From the NCBI GenBank assembly GCA_903845935.1, contig CAIMZI010000131.1:1-64000 (forward strand): a stretch of 64,000 nt of DNA, read 5' to 3'. This document shows, one piece after another, positions 29,668 through 40,585 of this stretch. The DNA comes from an uncultured beta proteobacterium (GTDB taxonomy: Bacteria > Pseudomonadota > Gammaproteobacteria > Burkholderiales > Burkholderiaceae_C). The position numbers and the translations under genes are program-made. Under the pieces are notes generated by a model. The model saw only the letters and a program-made list of their open reading frames with translations, searched no databases and was not told where the DNA came from. How positions within the stretch are numbered: position 1 is the stretch's first letter; each line of letters starts with the position of its first letter.

Positions 29668-29765
29668 GGTCTTACCTTGTGGTGGGTAGCGCCCCTTGCA
29701 TGGCAGCGGATCGATACAGAAATGGTAAGTGGAAGGCCTTTCTCAACTGTGGTGGGAATGTGAAA

Positions 29766-30278
29766 TCAGCGTGGCTTGCGCGGCTTGATCACGGCCGGCA
29801 CGCCCACGGCAATGCTGTTGGACGGCACATCGGTGATGACCACGGCATTGGCGCCGATCAGCACGTTATCGCCGATGCGGATGTTCCCCAGCACCTTGGC
29901 GCCCGCGCCTATGTCCACATGGTCGCCAAACTGGGGCGCACAGGGATCTTCCACCCTTGACAAGCCGATGACGACACCGTTGCGGATGCGGCAGTGGGCA
30001 CCAAAGCGGGCAAAGCCGCTGACCACAATGCCGCCCGCGTGCTCGATGACAAAGCCCGCGCCTATAGGCACCTCGCAGGGCAGCTCAATGCCGGTGATGA
30101 TCTGGATAAATTTGTAGAGAAACTTGTAGAGCAGCGACAAGGGCTTGCGCAACAGGGCCGGGCGCACGCTATAGCGCCAGCGCCCGAAGCGGTATACCAA
30201 AAGGGCCCAAAAACCTTGTGCGCCCCAGTCCCCACCATGGGCCGCAAGGTCCGCCCGGATATTCTTAAACATGGCCAT
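29766..30278 (-). CDS. Serine acetyltransferase-like LbH acyltransferase
   Basis: Start placed at MAMFKNIRADLAAHGGDWGAQGFWALLVYRFGRWRY; GAGFVIEHAGGIVVSG...GDNVLIGANAVVITDVPSNSIAVGVPA. Confidence 0.92.
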   Translation of the reverse strand: MAMFKNIRADLAAHGGDWGAQGFWALLVYRFGRWRYSVRPALLRKPLSLLYKFLYKFIQIITGIELPCEVPIGAGFVIEHAGGIVVSGFARFGAHCRIRNGVVIGLSRVEDPCAPQFGDHVDIGAGAKVLGNIRIGDNVLIGANAVVITDVPSNSIAVGVPAVIKPRKPR

Positions 30279-30849
30279 AGCTCCGAAGTAATTCCACCGT
30301 GCTAGCCAAGCCAACCAGGCCCAGCGACGCCAGTTCCAGCCAACTGGCCACGCTGTGATCCAGCCACTGCGCATTGATGACGAGGTCGGTGTAGTGAAAC
30401 GACACATAGCGCAACAGAAAGACCAACAGGGTGCCGCCAGCGCCTGCAAGCAGCAGGCTGCGCGAGGCGCTGGCCCGGGTCGCCTGCGCTTGGGACCGAT
30501 AGTGCTTGCCATAGGACGCAGCCAGCAAGCCCAACAGCAACAGGCTTGCCAGCTGAAAGACCCGGCGCTGATCGTAGGCGTCGTGCGCGTGAGCGAAAGC
30601 CCTTGCCCACTGCACCCACAGCACATCGCCGTGCACCACAGCGCTGGCCGCCACCAACAAATAAAAGGGGCAGAGGCGCAACCAGAGCTGGCGCATGTTG
30701 CGCGGCGTGCGCTGGGCCAGGGCCTCAGAACTACCCAGAAGCGCGCACAGCAGGGCCGCCAGCGCATAGGCCAGAGGCCGGGGCCAGTCGCTCAAGGCCT
30801 CCAAGCCGGTGTCGGCCATCCAAGACTGGAGTGCCGCGTTCATGCGCAA
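30265..30849 (-). CDS. Hypothetical polytopic membrane protein in EPS locus
   Basis: 194 aa with several hydrophobic segments; overlaps both neighbouring same-strand genes. Confidence 0.7.
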   Translation of the reverse strand: MRMNAALQSWMADTGLEALSDWPRPLAYALAALLCALLGSSEALAQRTPRNMRQLWLRLCPFYLLVAASAVVHGDVLWVQWARAFAHAHDAYDQRRVFQLASLLLLGLLAASYGKHYRSQAQATRASASRSLLLAGAGGTLLVFLLRYVSFHYTDLVINAQWLDHSVASWLELASLGLVGLASTVELLRSYGHV

Positions 30850-31814
30850 GCCCTATGTGGCTGCGGCGTGCCCAATAACAGACCGCTGCAGATTTGCGAT
30901 CGACTAATCAGCCACTGTAGACCTATGGGCGCCAGCACACCTAGAGGCAGGCTGACGACCAGCACCAGCCATTGCGAACCGGGTACCAGTGCCTGCAAGG
31001 CCATGCGGGTGGCCGAGGTGAAGAAGGTGTGAAACAGGAAGATGACAAAGGAGTAGTCACCAATGCGTGCCAGCAGTGCATTGCGCCAGCCCAAGGACCA
31101 CAGCCCAGCGGACAGCAGCAAACCTGCCAGCAGCACGGGGGCCGAGAAACGTTCCAGCACAGACTGCCGCAGCATCAGCCAACACACCAGAGCGGCACCC
31201 AGGGCGGTGCACAGCACGCCCGTCGTGTGGCGCTGCTGATGCGTGTCCCACTGCAGCCTGGTCATGCCCAGCCCGAGTAAAAAATAGGGCAACAAATAGC
31301 CGGCACCCAACACGCTGAACCAGATAAAGCCCGGATGCGCCAGATAAGTCAGGACGCTTGCCGAAAAGTAGCCAAACCAGATCCAAAAACTGCGCACCGG
31401 CAACACCGATTCCATCAGCGCCATCAAACAAAAAATAAGAAACAGCGATTCCAGAAACCAGTAATGCGCTACCGGCACGATGTGCAGCAGCCACAGATCC
31501 TGGGTGTGGAAGTTGCTGCCCGGAATGGCGTATTGCACCAGGGCAAACAGGGTTCCCACGCTGAGCATGGGCAACAGCAGCCGCGCCGCCTTGTGTTGCA
31601 CTAGGGCCCAAGCCCGTTTGCTGCTTAAGCCATGCATGGCACCGGCGATCAGCCCAAACACCGGCATGCGCACCACCACCAGAGCCTCGGTAAACTGGCG
31701 CAGCCAGCCGTCCTGCACGCGCAAGCCCTGGGATGCGGTGGCACCGATGACGTGATAGAGGAGCAGAAGGCAGCAGGCCAATCCGCGCAGCGTTTGTACC
31801 TTGGAGGCCTTCAT
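30840..31814 (-). CDS. Acyltransferase 3 family membrane protein
   Basis: 324 aa; VQTLRGLACCLLLLYHVIG, RMPVFGLIAGAMHG, SFVIFLFHTFF. Confidence 0.88.
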   Translation of the reverse strand: MKASKVQTLRGLACCLLLLYHVIGATASQGLRVQDGWLRQFTEALVVVRMPVFGLIAGAMHGLSSKRAWALVQHKAARLLLPMLSVGTLFALVQYAIPGSNFHTQDLWLLHIVPVAHYWFLESLFLIFCLMALMESVLPVRSFWIWFGYFSASVLTYLAHPGFIWFSVLGAGYLLPYFLLGLGMTRLQWDTHQQRHTTGVLCTALGAALVCWLMLRQSVLERFSAPVLLAGLLLSAGLWSLGWRNALLARIGDYSFVIFLFHTFFTSATRMALQALVPGSQWLVLVVSLPLGVLAPIGLQWLISRSQICSGLLLGTPQPHRACA

Positions 31815-32905
31815 TCCACCACCAAATGGGGCACGCTGGAAAGCTGCAAGTAACGGCGGATGGACTTGGGAGTGGCGCTTAGGCGCAAACTCTGATGGCG
31901 TGTTGACAATGCTTGATCCAGCAGCAGCAGCAGCCCCACAAAGGCGCTGTCAATGCTGCGCACTTCGGCCATATTCAGCACGACGTCGCCATATCCCTGT
32001 TCCGCAAGGGTAAAGATGTCGCGCACGGATTTCAGGTTGCTGGCATTCCAGGCGCCACGCAGCTGAATCAGGTTGACGCTGCCCTGACGCAGGAACTGCG
32101 CCGATGCCAGGCGCAAATCAGCGCTTGCGGGCGGGTGGCGGGCCTGATGCCATGCCAGCGGCAGCACGCGCGTGGCCAACACATGCAAAAAGGACAGGCC
32201 GTCGCGCAGGTAGCGCTGTATCAAAGAGCGTTCCTCCTTGGCGCGCCAAACCCATTCCAGACCGGTCGCTTGCATCCAGCGTGGAGCGCGTTTGACATTG
32301 CCGGCAACAAAGTTGATAACCGCACCCAAATGCCCTATCACCGGTGCGTCTATGCTGTGGTGGTTGCGGCAAATCCAGTCCTGTCCCTTGGCAGCACCGA
32401 GCGCCACGACCACCATGTCCGATTCGCTTTGGTTGATGCATTGCATCAGGTCCTCACGGCTCATCTCATCGTTGTTGACGAAGCCGGGGTAGATGTAGCC
32501 GGTGGGTAGTACGCCGGCTGCCTGATTGCCAATGGCCAGACACGCGCTTTGCCCAACGCCCTTGGGTCCGCCAAAAAAGAACACCCGCCACAGGCACTCG
32601 GTCTGGTGGCGCAGGCGATCAAACAGGTCGGAACCGCTGACGCGCTCACGAATGGGAATACTCAGCAGCTTTGCCACCCACACCAGGGGCATGCCATCGG
32701 CCAGGCTGAGATCGCTCATGCAAACCGACTCGCGAAAGGCCGGCTGCTTCTGGCTGGCCATCACAAAATTGAGATTGGGCGTCGAAAAAAAACATTTTTG
32801 ACGGCTGATGCGGGCCCGCTGCAAACGGCTCACAGCCTCGTTCATGGACATCGCATCAATGGGCAGGCCCATGACGCTGTGCACGTTCCTGAAAAAGTCG
32901 GTCAT
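31811..32905 (-). CDS. WecG/TagA/CpsF-family (GT26) glycosyltransferase with C-terminal STAS domain
   Basis: 364 aa; STPNLNFVMASQ, SLADGMPLVWVAKLL, RVSGSDLFDRL, VVVALGAAKGQDWI, GLEWVWRAKEE; C-terminal NLIQLRGAWNASNLKSVRDIF...DVVLNMAEVRSIDSAFVGLLLLL STAS-like core. Confidence 0.9.
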   Translation of the reverse strand: MTDFFRNVHSVMGLPIDAMSMNEAVSRLQRARISRQKCFFSTPNLNFVMASQKQPAFRESVCMSDLSLADGMPLVWVAKLLSIPIRERVSGSDLFDRLRHQTECLWRVFFFGGPKGVGQSACLAIGNQAAGVLPTGYIYPGFVNNDEMSREDLMQCINQSESDMVVVALGAAKGQDWICRNHHSIDAPVIGHLGAVINFVAGNVKRAPRWMQATGLEWVWRAKEERSLIQRYLRDGLSFLHVLATRVLPLAWHQARHPPASADLRLASAQFLRQGSVNLIQLRGAWNASNLKSVRDIFTLAEQGYGDVVLNMAEVRSIDSAFVGLLLLLDQALSTRHQSLRLSATPKSIRRYLQLSSVPHLVVE

Positions 32906-33024
32906 CTCGGTACTCTCGCTGGTTGCCAGGCACAGATTGCCCTGGGATGCAGCGATTGGACGGCCGTTCGACGCGAAGTGTGTTGCCAGATTGTGACTTC
33001 AGCAGGCGCCAGTGCATCGGGCCC

Positions 33025-33208
33025 TCAGGCAGATGGCTTGCGGCGGCGCGCCACGGCACCCAGCAGACCCAAACCAGCCAACAGCATGGTGTATGTCGGT
33101 GAAATTGAAGAATTCGGTTTCTGCCTTGGTCGTCGAACCGGCAAAACTGGCGCTGGCGATGCCCGATAAAAGTGCCATGACCAGTGTGTTGTACAGAGAA
33201 GATTTCAT
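33025..33208 (-). pseudogene. Small PEP-CTERM protein gene, apparently frame-disrupted
   Basis: Frame from 33208 gives signal peptide MKSSLYNTLVMALLSGIASASFAGSTTKAETEFFNF; the +1 frame gives SPTYTMLLAGLGLLGAVARRRKPSA ending in a stop at 33025-33027, i.e. a PEP-CTERM-like tail. Confidence 0.65.
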
Positions 33209-33233
33209 GGTGTCTTAGCGCTTGTAAAGTGGA

Positions 33234-33287
33234 TAGACCAAGTCTATTTAGGCCTCCAAAACTCACAATAGTCCGTTAAGACTATTG
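33234..33287. promoter_or_regulatory. Two perfect dyads upstream of the small PEP-CTERM gene
   Basis: TAGAC-CAA-GTCTA (33234-33246) and CAATAGTC-CGTTAA-GACTATTG (33266-33287). Confidence 0.5.
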
Positions 33288-33597
33288 CGGACGAAATCAT
33301 GACTTTTGATGTCCTGAGCGCGCGATCAGGACAGCGGTCTGCGCCACATAACAGAGCAGCAGCCAACCAGCTCTGAGAGCATGCAGATGGCTCCGCAATG
33401 CCATTGGGGTAGCTTCGAAGCGCGATGCCCTTTGAATGTGATGCCAAGCTGCCGCAGACCATGACAAAAAAATTCTGCACTTCGCCCTGCCAAAGTCTCC
33501 TGCCAGCTTTACGCTGGCGAAACCTGGCTTGACTTGAAATTGCCTCAGGGCGGCCCCATCATGTGATCGTTCTTTTTTCTTTTGCGAGGCGTCCCTT

Positions 33598-34491
33598 ATG
33601 CGTTTTATGTCTCTGTTTCAATCCGCCCTGCGCTGCTTGCTGCTGGTCAGCTTGCTGAGTGTCGGTTGGGCCTCGGCCCAGCAGGAGCCGACCATGGCCC
33701 AAATCTACAGCACGGCCCAGGCCGGCAAACTGGACCAGGCCCAGGTAATGGTCCAGCAGGTGCTGGTGGCCCATCCCAAGAGCGCCAAGGCACACTTTGT
33801 GCAGGCCGAGCTCTACTCCCGCCAGGGCAATCTGCCCAAGGCACGTGAGGCACTGGGCGCAGCACAGGCGTTGGCACCCGGACTTCCTTTTGCCAAGCCA
33901 GAGGCTGTGCAAGCCCTGGAAAGGCAGCTTGCCGCCCGTGTGGTGCAGGTGCCGGCCACTGCGATAGCCAGCTACAGCCCAGCGCCGCCACCTAAGTCTT
34001 CTGGCTCCTGGCTGCTGCCGGCCCTGTTGGCAGCGGGCGTCATTGGCGCTGCCTATTTCATCTTCCGTCGCAAGCCGGTACAGGTTTATGAGCAAAACCC
34101 AGGTTATGGCGGCGGCTTGAGTGGTCCGCAAGGCTTTGGCAATGGCAATATGCAGCCCGCTATGCCAGGCGGCTACGGACAGCAGCCCATGGTTGGCCAG
34201 CCTGGCTACGGCCAAGCCCCTGGAAGCGGCATTGGCGGCAGGATTATGGGTGGCGTTGCCACCGGACTGGCGGTGGGTGCCGGTGTGATGGCGGCCGAGG
34301 CGATCGGGCGCAACCTGATGGGCAACCATGATGCGGGCTCACGCACTACTGATAACGGCGCTGCCAACAGCTATGAACCCATCGCCAATAGCAATGCCGA
34401 TATGGGCGGCCAGAACTTTGGCGTCAGCGATACCAGTTGGGATGATGCGGGCTCGTCCGACTCGGGCGGCGGCGGCGACTGGGACAACTGA
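33598..34491 (+). CDS. Exported TPR-like/Gly-rich hypothetical protein
   Basis: 297 aa; signal peptide, TPR-like SAKAHFVQAELYSRQGNLPKAREALGAAQAL, TM segment, Gly/Gln-rich C-terminus. Confidence 0.8.
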   Translation: MRFMSLFQSALRCLLLVSLLSVGWASAQQEPTMAQIYSTAQAGKLDQAQVMVQQVLVAHPKSAKAHFVQAELYSRQGNLPKAREALGAAQALAPGLPFAKPEAVQALERQLAARVVQVPATAIASYSPAPPPKSSGSWLLPALLAAGVIGAAYFIFRRKPVQVYEQNPGYGGGLSGPQGFGNGNMQPAMPGGYGQQPMVGQPGYGQAPGSGIGGRIMGGVATGLAVGAGVMAAEAIGRNLMGNHDAGSRTTDNGAANSYEPIANSNADMGGQNFGVSDTSWDDAGSSDSGGGGDWDN

Positions 34492-34585
34492 AACCAGATG
34501 TAAAGTAGGTCAGCCAGCAGGCTGGCCTGCAGCGTTACAGGAAGATGACTATCCCGTCGGATAGACCCTTGAAGGGAATCTCATC

Positions 34586-35236
34586 ATGAAAAAAGCGCTT
34601 GTCATTCTTCTAGCCGCTGGCGGCTGTGGCTCTGTGTTGGCGGTCGATATCGCGCGCGTGATTTCTGCTACGCCAATCCTGCAGCAGGTGGCGGTGCCGC
34701 ACCAGGTCTGTAGCGATCAGCAAGTGGCGGTGCAGCAGTCCAAGTCGGGCGCTGGTGCCGTGGTCGGTGCGATTGTCGGCGGCGCACTGGGAAATGCCGC
34801 CGGAGGACACGGTGCCGGACGCGCCGCAGCCACCGTGCTGGGTGCCGTGGGCGGCTCCGTCGTTGGTGACCGCATCGAAGGCTCTGCTGAGCCCGAGCTG
34901 CGCACGGTGCAACAGTGCAGCACCCAAACCGTCTATGAAAACCGTGCGGTGGCCTACAACGTCGTGTATGAATTTGCTGGCAAACAGTATTCGGCGCAAC
35001 TGCCGCATGATCCCGGCCCCACCCTGGCCTTGCAGATTGGGCCCGCCAGCAGCAACGACATCCCGCAAACCTACCCCGCCGATATCCCGGTGTACCCGGA
35101 CTCAGCACCCGCGCCTACCATGCAACCGGTCTACCCTGCCTACTACCCGCCCCCTTACTACTATCCGCCCGTGATGCTGGACTTTGGCTTTGGCTATTGG
35201 GGTGGCGGCTACCGGGGGCACCGGCACTGGCGTTAA
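34586..35236 (+). CDS. Glycine-zipper 2TM-domain protein
   Basis: 216 aa; SGAGAVVGAIVGGALGNAAGGHGAGRAAATVLGAVGGSVVGDRIEG. Confidence 0.85.
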   Translation: MKKALVILLAAGGCGSVLAVDIARVISATPILQQVAVPHQVCSDQQVAVQQSKSGAGAVVGAIVGGALGNAAGGHGAGRAAATVLGAVGGSVVGDRIEGSAEPELRTVQQCSTQTVYENRAVAYNVVYEFAGKQYSAQLPHDPGPTLALQIGPASSNDIPQTYPADIPVYPDSAPAPTMQPVYPAYYPPPYYYPPVMLDFGFGYWGGGYRGHRHWR

Positions 35237-35580
35237 GGAGCTTGCAGGCGCAGGCTGAAGATGCGATGCATCGGGGTCCATTTGTCGCCGGCAGCCGTCC
35301 AGGGCGTGGGCAACTGGTAGCTTCCCATCAGCGCCTCCCATTGCACAATGGCCGGGTTGCTCAATGCCGCTGACGCCATGCGCTCTGCACTGTAAACCGA
35401 TGGGTCGACTTCCATCAGCATGCAGAGTCGCGTGCCCAGGCGGTAGATTTCCATATCCAAAACACCTTGGCTGAGCAGGTGGTCGCGCACTGCCGGCCAA
35501 ATTTTCTGGTGTGCCTGTTCATAGGCAGCGATTTTCTGCGGATCGCCCACCAGGTCTAAAGCTAGGGCATAACGCATCAT
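35233..35580 (-). CDS. L-rhamnose mutarotase-like protein
   Basis: 115 aa; MRYALALDLVGDPQKIAAYEQAHQKIWPAVRDHLLSQGVLDMEIYRLGTRLCMLMEVD. Confidence 0.88.
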   Translation of the reverse strand: MMRYALALDLVGDPQKIAAYEQAHQKIWPAVRDHLLSQGVLDMEIYRLGTRLCMLMEVDPSVYSAERMASAALSNPAIVQWEALMGSYQLPTPWTAAGDKWTPMHRIFSLRLQAP

Positions 35581-35595
35581 TCTCTCCTGCAGGGG

Positions 35596-37267
<1,672 letters not shown>

Positions 37268-37271
<4 letters not shown>

Positions 37272-38548
37272 GCTCGCTTGAATTCGTAGTCGATCAGCGA
37301 CTGCGGCTTCATCTCAATCGAGAAGCCGGGCAGCGTGGGTGGCATATAGGCGGCGTTCTGAATGACGCAGGGAGCTATGAAGTGCTCGTGCAAATGATCT
37401 ACATATTCGATCACGCGGCCCTCACGCGTACCGGCAATGCACAGGTAGTCGATCATGGAGAGGTGCTGCACATACTCGCACAGGCCCACGCCACCGGCGT
37501 GCGGGCAGACCGGCAACTGGTATTTGGCAGCCATCAACATCACGGCCAGGATTTCGTTCACGCCGCCCAGACGGCAGGAGTCGATCTGCACCACGTCGAT
37601 GGCGCCGCGCATGATGAGCTGCTTGAAGATTATGCGGTTTTGGCACATCTCGCCGGTCGCCACCTTGACCGGTTTCACGCCCTCGCGGATTACGCGGTGG
37701 CCCTCAATGTCATCGGGACTGGTGGGTTCCTCGATGAACCAGGGTTTGCAAAAGGCCAGGTCATTGACCCACTCCACCGCCTGGCTCACTTCCCAGACCT
37801 GGTTGGCGTCGATCATCAGCTGGCGATCCGGCCCCAGCACCTCGCGGGCAATGGTGAGGCGGCGGATGTCATCGGCCTTGTCGCGCCCCACCTTCATCTT
37901 CACATGGTTGAAGCCGGCATCAATCGCCTCCTGGCACAGGCGACGCAGCTTGTCATCGTCATAGCCCAGCCAGCCGGCCGAGGTGGTGTAGCAGGGATAG
38001 CCCTCACGCTCCAGCGTGGCCAGGCGCTCGGCCTTGCCAGCGTCTTGCGCCTGCAACATGGCTAAAGCTTGCTCGGGCGTGATGCAGTCGGTGATGTAGC
38101 GGAAGTCGATCAGCCGGACAATCTCTTCGGGGGTCATGCGAGACACCAGCTTCCACACCGGCACGCCTTCCATCTTGGCCCACAGATCCCACACCGCATT
38201 GACGACGGCACCGGTGGCCAAATGGATTGCGCCCTTGTCCGGGCCTATCCAGCGCAACTGGCTGTCGGAGGTGATGTGGCGCCAAAAGCGGCCCATGTCC
38301 GCGGCAACCCAGGCCATGTCCAGGCCCACCACCAGCGGCTCCAGGGCCTTGATGGCGGCGCAGCAAATTTCGTTGCCGCGCCCGATCGTGAAGGTCAATC
38401 CATGGCCATCCAGGCCCGGCGCATCCGTGCCCAGAATCACATAGGAGGCCGAATAATCCGGATCCGGATTCATGGCGTCAGAGCCGTCCAGATGCTGGGA
38501 CGTGGGAAAGCGCACGTCGACCACGCGCAGGGAGGTAATGGCTGTCAT
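37268..38548 (-). CDS. L-fuconate dehydratase-like enolase-superfamily enzyme
   Basis: 426 aa; NHVKMKVGRDKADDIRRL, LMIDANQVWEV, WFIEEPTSPDDI, LPVCPHAGGVGLCEYVQHL. Confidence 0.93.
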
Positions 38549-38556
38549 GGCGGGCC

Positions 38557-39411
38557 CTACGCCTGCACCGTAGTCTGGGTTTGTGTGCCCAGGCCTTCAA
38601 TGCCGAGATGAATCACCTGACCGGCGCGCAAATACACCGGCGGCTTTTGTCCCATGCCGACGCCGGGCGGGGTACCGGTGGAAATTACATCGCCGCTCTG
38701 CAAGCTCATAAAGCGGCTCAAGTAGCTGATCAAAAACGGAACCTTGTAGACCATGGTGGAGGTGCTGCCGTTCTGGTAGCGTTTGCCATCCACCTCCAGC
38801 CACATCTTCAGCGCGTTGCTATCGGGCACTTCGTCGGCCGTCACCAACCAGGGGCCGGTCGGGCCGAAGGTGTCGCAACCCTTGCCCTTGTCCCAGGTAC
38901 CAGAGCGTTCGAGCTGGTATTCGCGCTCGGACACATCGTTGACCACACAATAGCCGGCCACATGCGAGAGCGCATCGGCCTCTTCAATGTAGCGCCCGCC
39001 CTTACCGATTACCACGCCGAGTTCCACTTCCCAGTCGGTTTTGAGTGAGCCACGCGGAATCTCCACGGTATCGTCCGGACCCACCACGGCGCTGGTCCAT
39101 TTGTTGAACACCACCGGCTCGGGCGGCACCGCTAGGCCGGACTCGGCGGCATGGTCGGCGTAGTTCAGGCCTATGCAGATGAACTTGCCGATCTTGCCAA
39201 CGCAAGCGCCCAGGCGTAAATCCTTTTGCGGCATGCCCGGCACGATGGGCAGGCTGTTGATGTCCACGCCGCGCAGGCGCTCCAGGCTATGGGGCAACAG
39301 GACGGCACCGGAGACATCCGGAATCAGGTCTGAGAGGTCGCGCACGCGGCCCTGGCTGTCCAATACACCGGGCTTTTCCTGTCCCGGGTTTCCGTAGCGC
39401 AACAATTTCAC
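38557..39411 (-). CDS. Fumarylacetoacetate hydrolase-family protein (candidate 2,4-diketo-3-deoxy-L-fuconate hydrolase)
   Basis: 284 aa; CIGLNYADHAAESG, WEVELGVVIGKGGRYI, DVISTGTPPGVGMG. Confidence 0.92.
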   Translation of the reverse strand: MKLLRYGNPGQEKPGVLDSQGRVRDLSDLIPDVSGAVLLPHSLERLRGVDINSLPIVPGMPQKDLRLGACVGKIGKFICIGLNYADHAAESGLAVPPEPVVFNKWTSAVVGPDDTVEIPRGSLKTDWEVELGVVIGKGGRYIEEADALSHVAGYCVVNDVSEREYQLERSGTWDKGKGCDTFGPTGPWLVTADEVPDSNALKMWLEVDGKRYQNGSTSTMVYKVPFLISYLSRFMSLQSGDVISTGTPPGVGMGQKPPVYLRAGQVIHLGIEGLGTQTQTTVQA

Positions 39412-39503
39412 TTTTTTCTTCCTTTAAACATCCACATATACACAAAGGGCAAGCCACCCGGCCTGCCCTTTTGGCCCTTCGCAGGGCCGCATTCACGCAC
39501 ACA

Positions 39504-40448
39504 TCAATCGTACAAAACAGCAGCGATCTTCGGGTCCGCCATATTGGCCTTGTCGTAGTAGTAGAAACCGGTGTCGATGATCTTGGGCAGCTTCTCGCCC
39601 TTGAGCGCCTTGACCGCGGCTTCCACCGTCTTGTAGCCAATGCCGACCGGATTTTGCGTGATCGCGCCGGCAATGGTGCCGTCCTTGATCATGTCTTTTT
39701 GTGCCTTGCCCGAGTCAAAGCCAATGATCACCACGCCGCTCTTTTTGGCTTCCTTCAAGCCAAGCCCTGCGCCAATGGCCGAACCTTCGTTGGTGCCGAA
39801 GATGCCCTTGAGCTGCGGGTGCGCCTGCATCAGGGTCTTAGCAATTTCAGCCGATTTCAGGTGATCACCGCCGCCATACTGGATGTCCACCACCTTGATG
39901 TTGGGGTACTTGGCCTTGATCTGGTCGACAAAACCGTCGCGGCGATTGGTGCCGGTGGTGCTGGTCTGGTCATGGCCGATGACGGCGACTTCGCCCTTGC
40001 CACCGATTTTTTCAGCCATCTTGTCGGCAGCCAAGGCAGCGGCCGCCTTGCTGTCGGTCTGTGCGGTGGTCAACACGATGTCGCTGTCCACGCCTGAGTC
40101 AAAGGCTATCACCGGAATGTGCGCGGCCTGGGCTTTTTTGAGCAGCGGAATGGCGGCCTTGCTGTCGAGTGCGGCAAAGCCGATGGCCTTGGGATTCTTG
40201 GCCAGGGCTGCGGCCAGCATGTCGATCTGCTTGTCTACCTGTTGTTCGGTCTCCGGGCCTTCAAAGCTCACCTTCACCTTAAGGTCCTTGGCGGCCTGGT
40301 CCGCGCCCTGCTTCACCGCCTGCCAGAACTGGTGCTGAAAGCCCTTGGAAATCAGCGGAATGTAAATCTCCTGTGCGCTGGCGAAGGTGCTCATTCCGGC
40401 CAATGCCAGGCCGGCGCTCAGTACCAGCAGTTTTCTCTTCATGTTCAT
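39504..40448 (-). CDS. Sugar ABC transporter periplasmic substrate-binding protein (RbsB-like)
   Basis: Start placed at MNMKRKLLVLSAGLALAGMSTFASA signal peptide; Peripla_BP_4-like DKQIDMLAAALAKNPKAIGFAALDS and PVIAFDSGVDSD. Confidence 0.93.
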   Translation of the reverse strand: MNMKRKLLVLSAGLALAGMSTFASAQEIYIPLISKGFQHQFWQAVKQGADQAAKDLKVKVSFEGPETEQQVDKQIDMLAAALAKNPKAIGFAALDSKAAIPLLKKAQAAHIPVIAFDSGVDSDIVLTTAQTDSKAAAALAADKMAEKIGGKGEVAVIGHDQTSTTGTNRRDGFVDQIKAKYPNIKVVDIQYGGGDHLKSAEIAKTLMQAHPQLKGIFGTNEGSAIGAGLGLKEAKKSGVVIIGFDSGKAQKDMIKDGTIAGAITQNPVGIGYKTVEAAVKALKGEKLPKIIDTGFYYYDKANMADPKIAAVLYD

Positions 40449-40585
40449 CGGTGTCTCCTGTTTATTAAATCGGTCAACAAAAAATGGAATCAAACTCGGC
40501 TTGCAAAACTTCAACATGGGTGCGGTGAAAGGTCGTGCGTGGCTCTCCTTCAAGGGGGATGGAAATATATGAACAACATGGCGGG

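Noticed and set aside
32856-33266. 136-aa minus-strand ORF over the PEP-CTERM region
   Set aside because: No signal peptide or motif; the other two frames explain the region better
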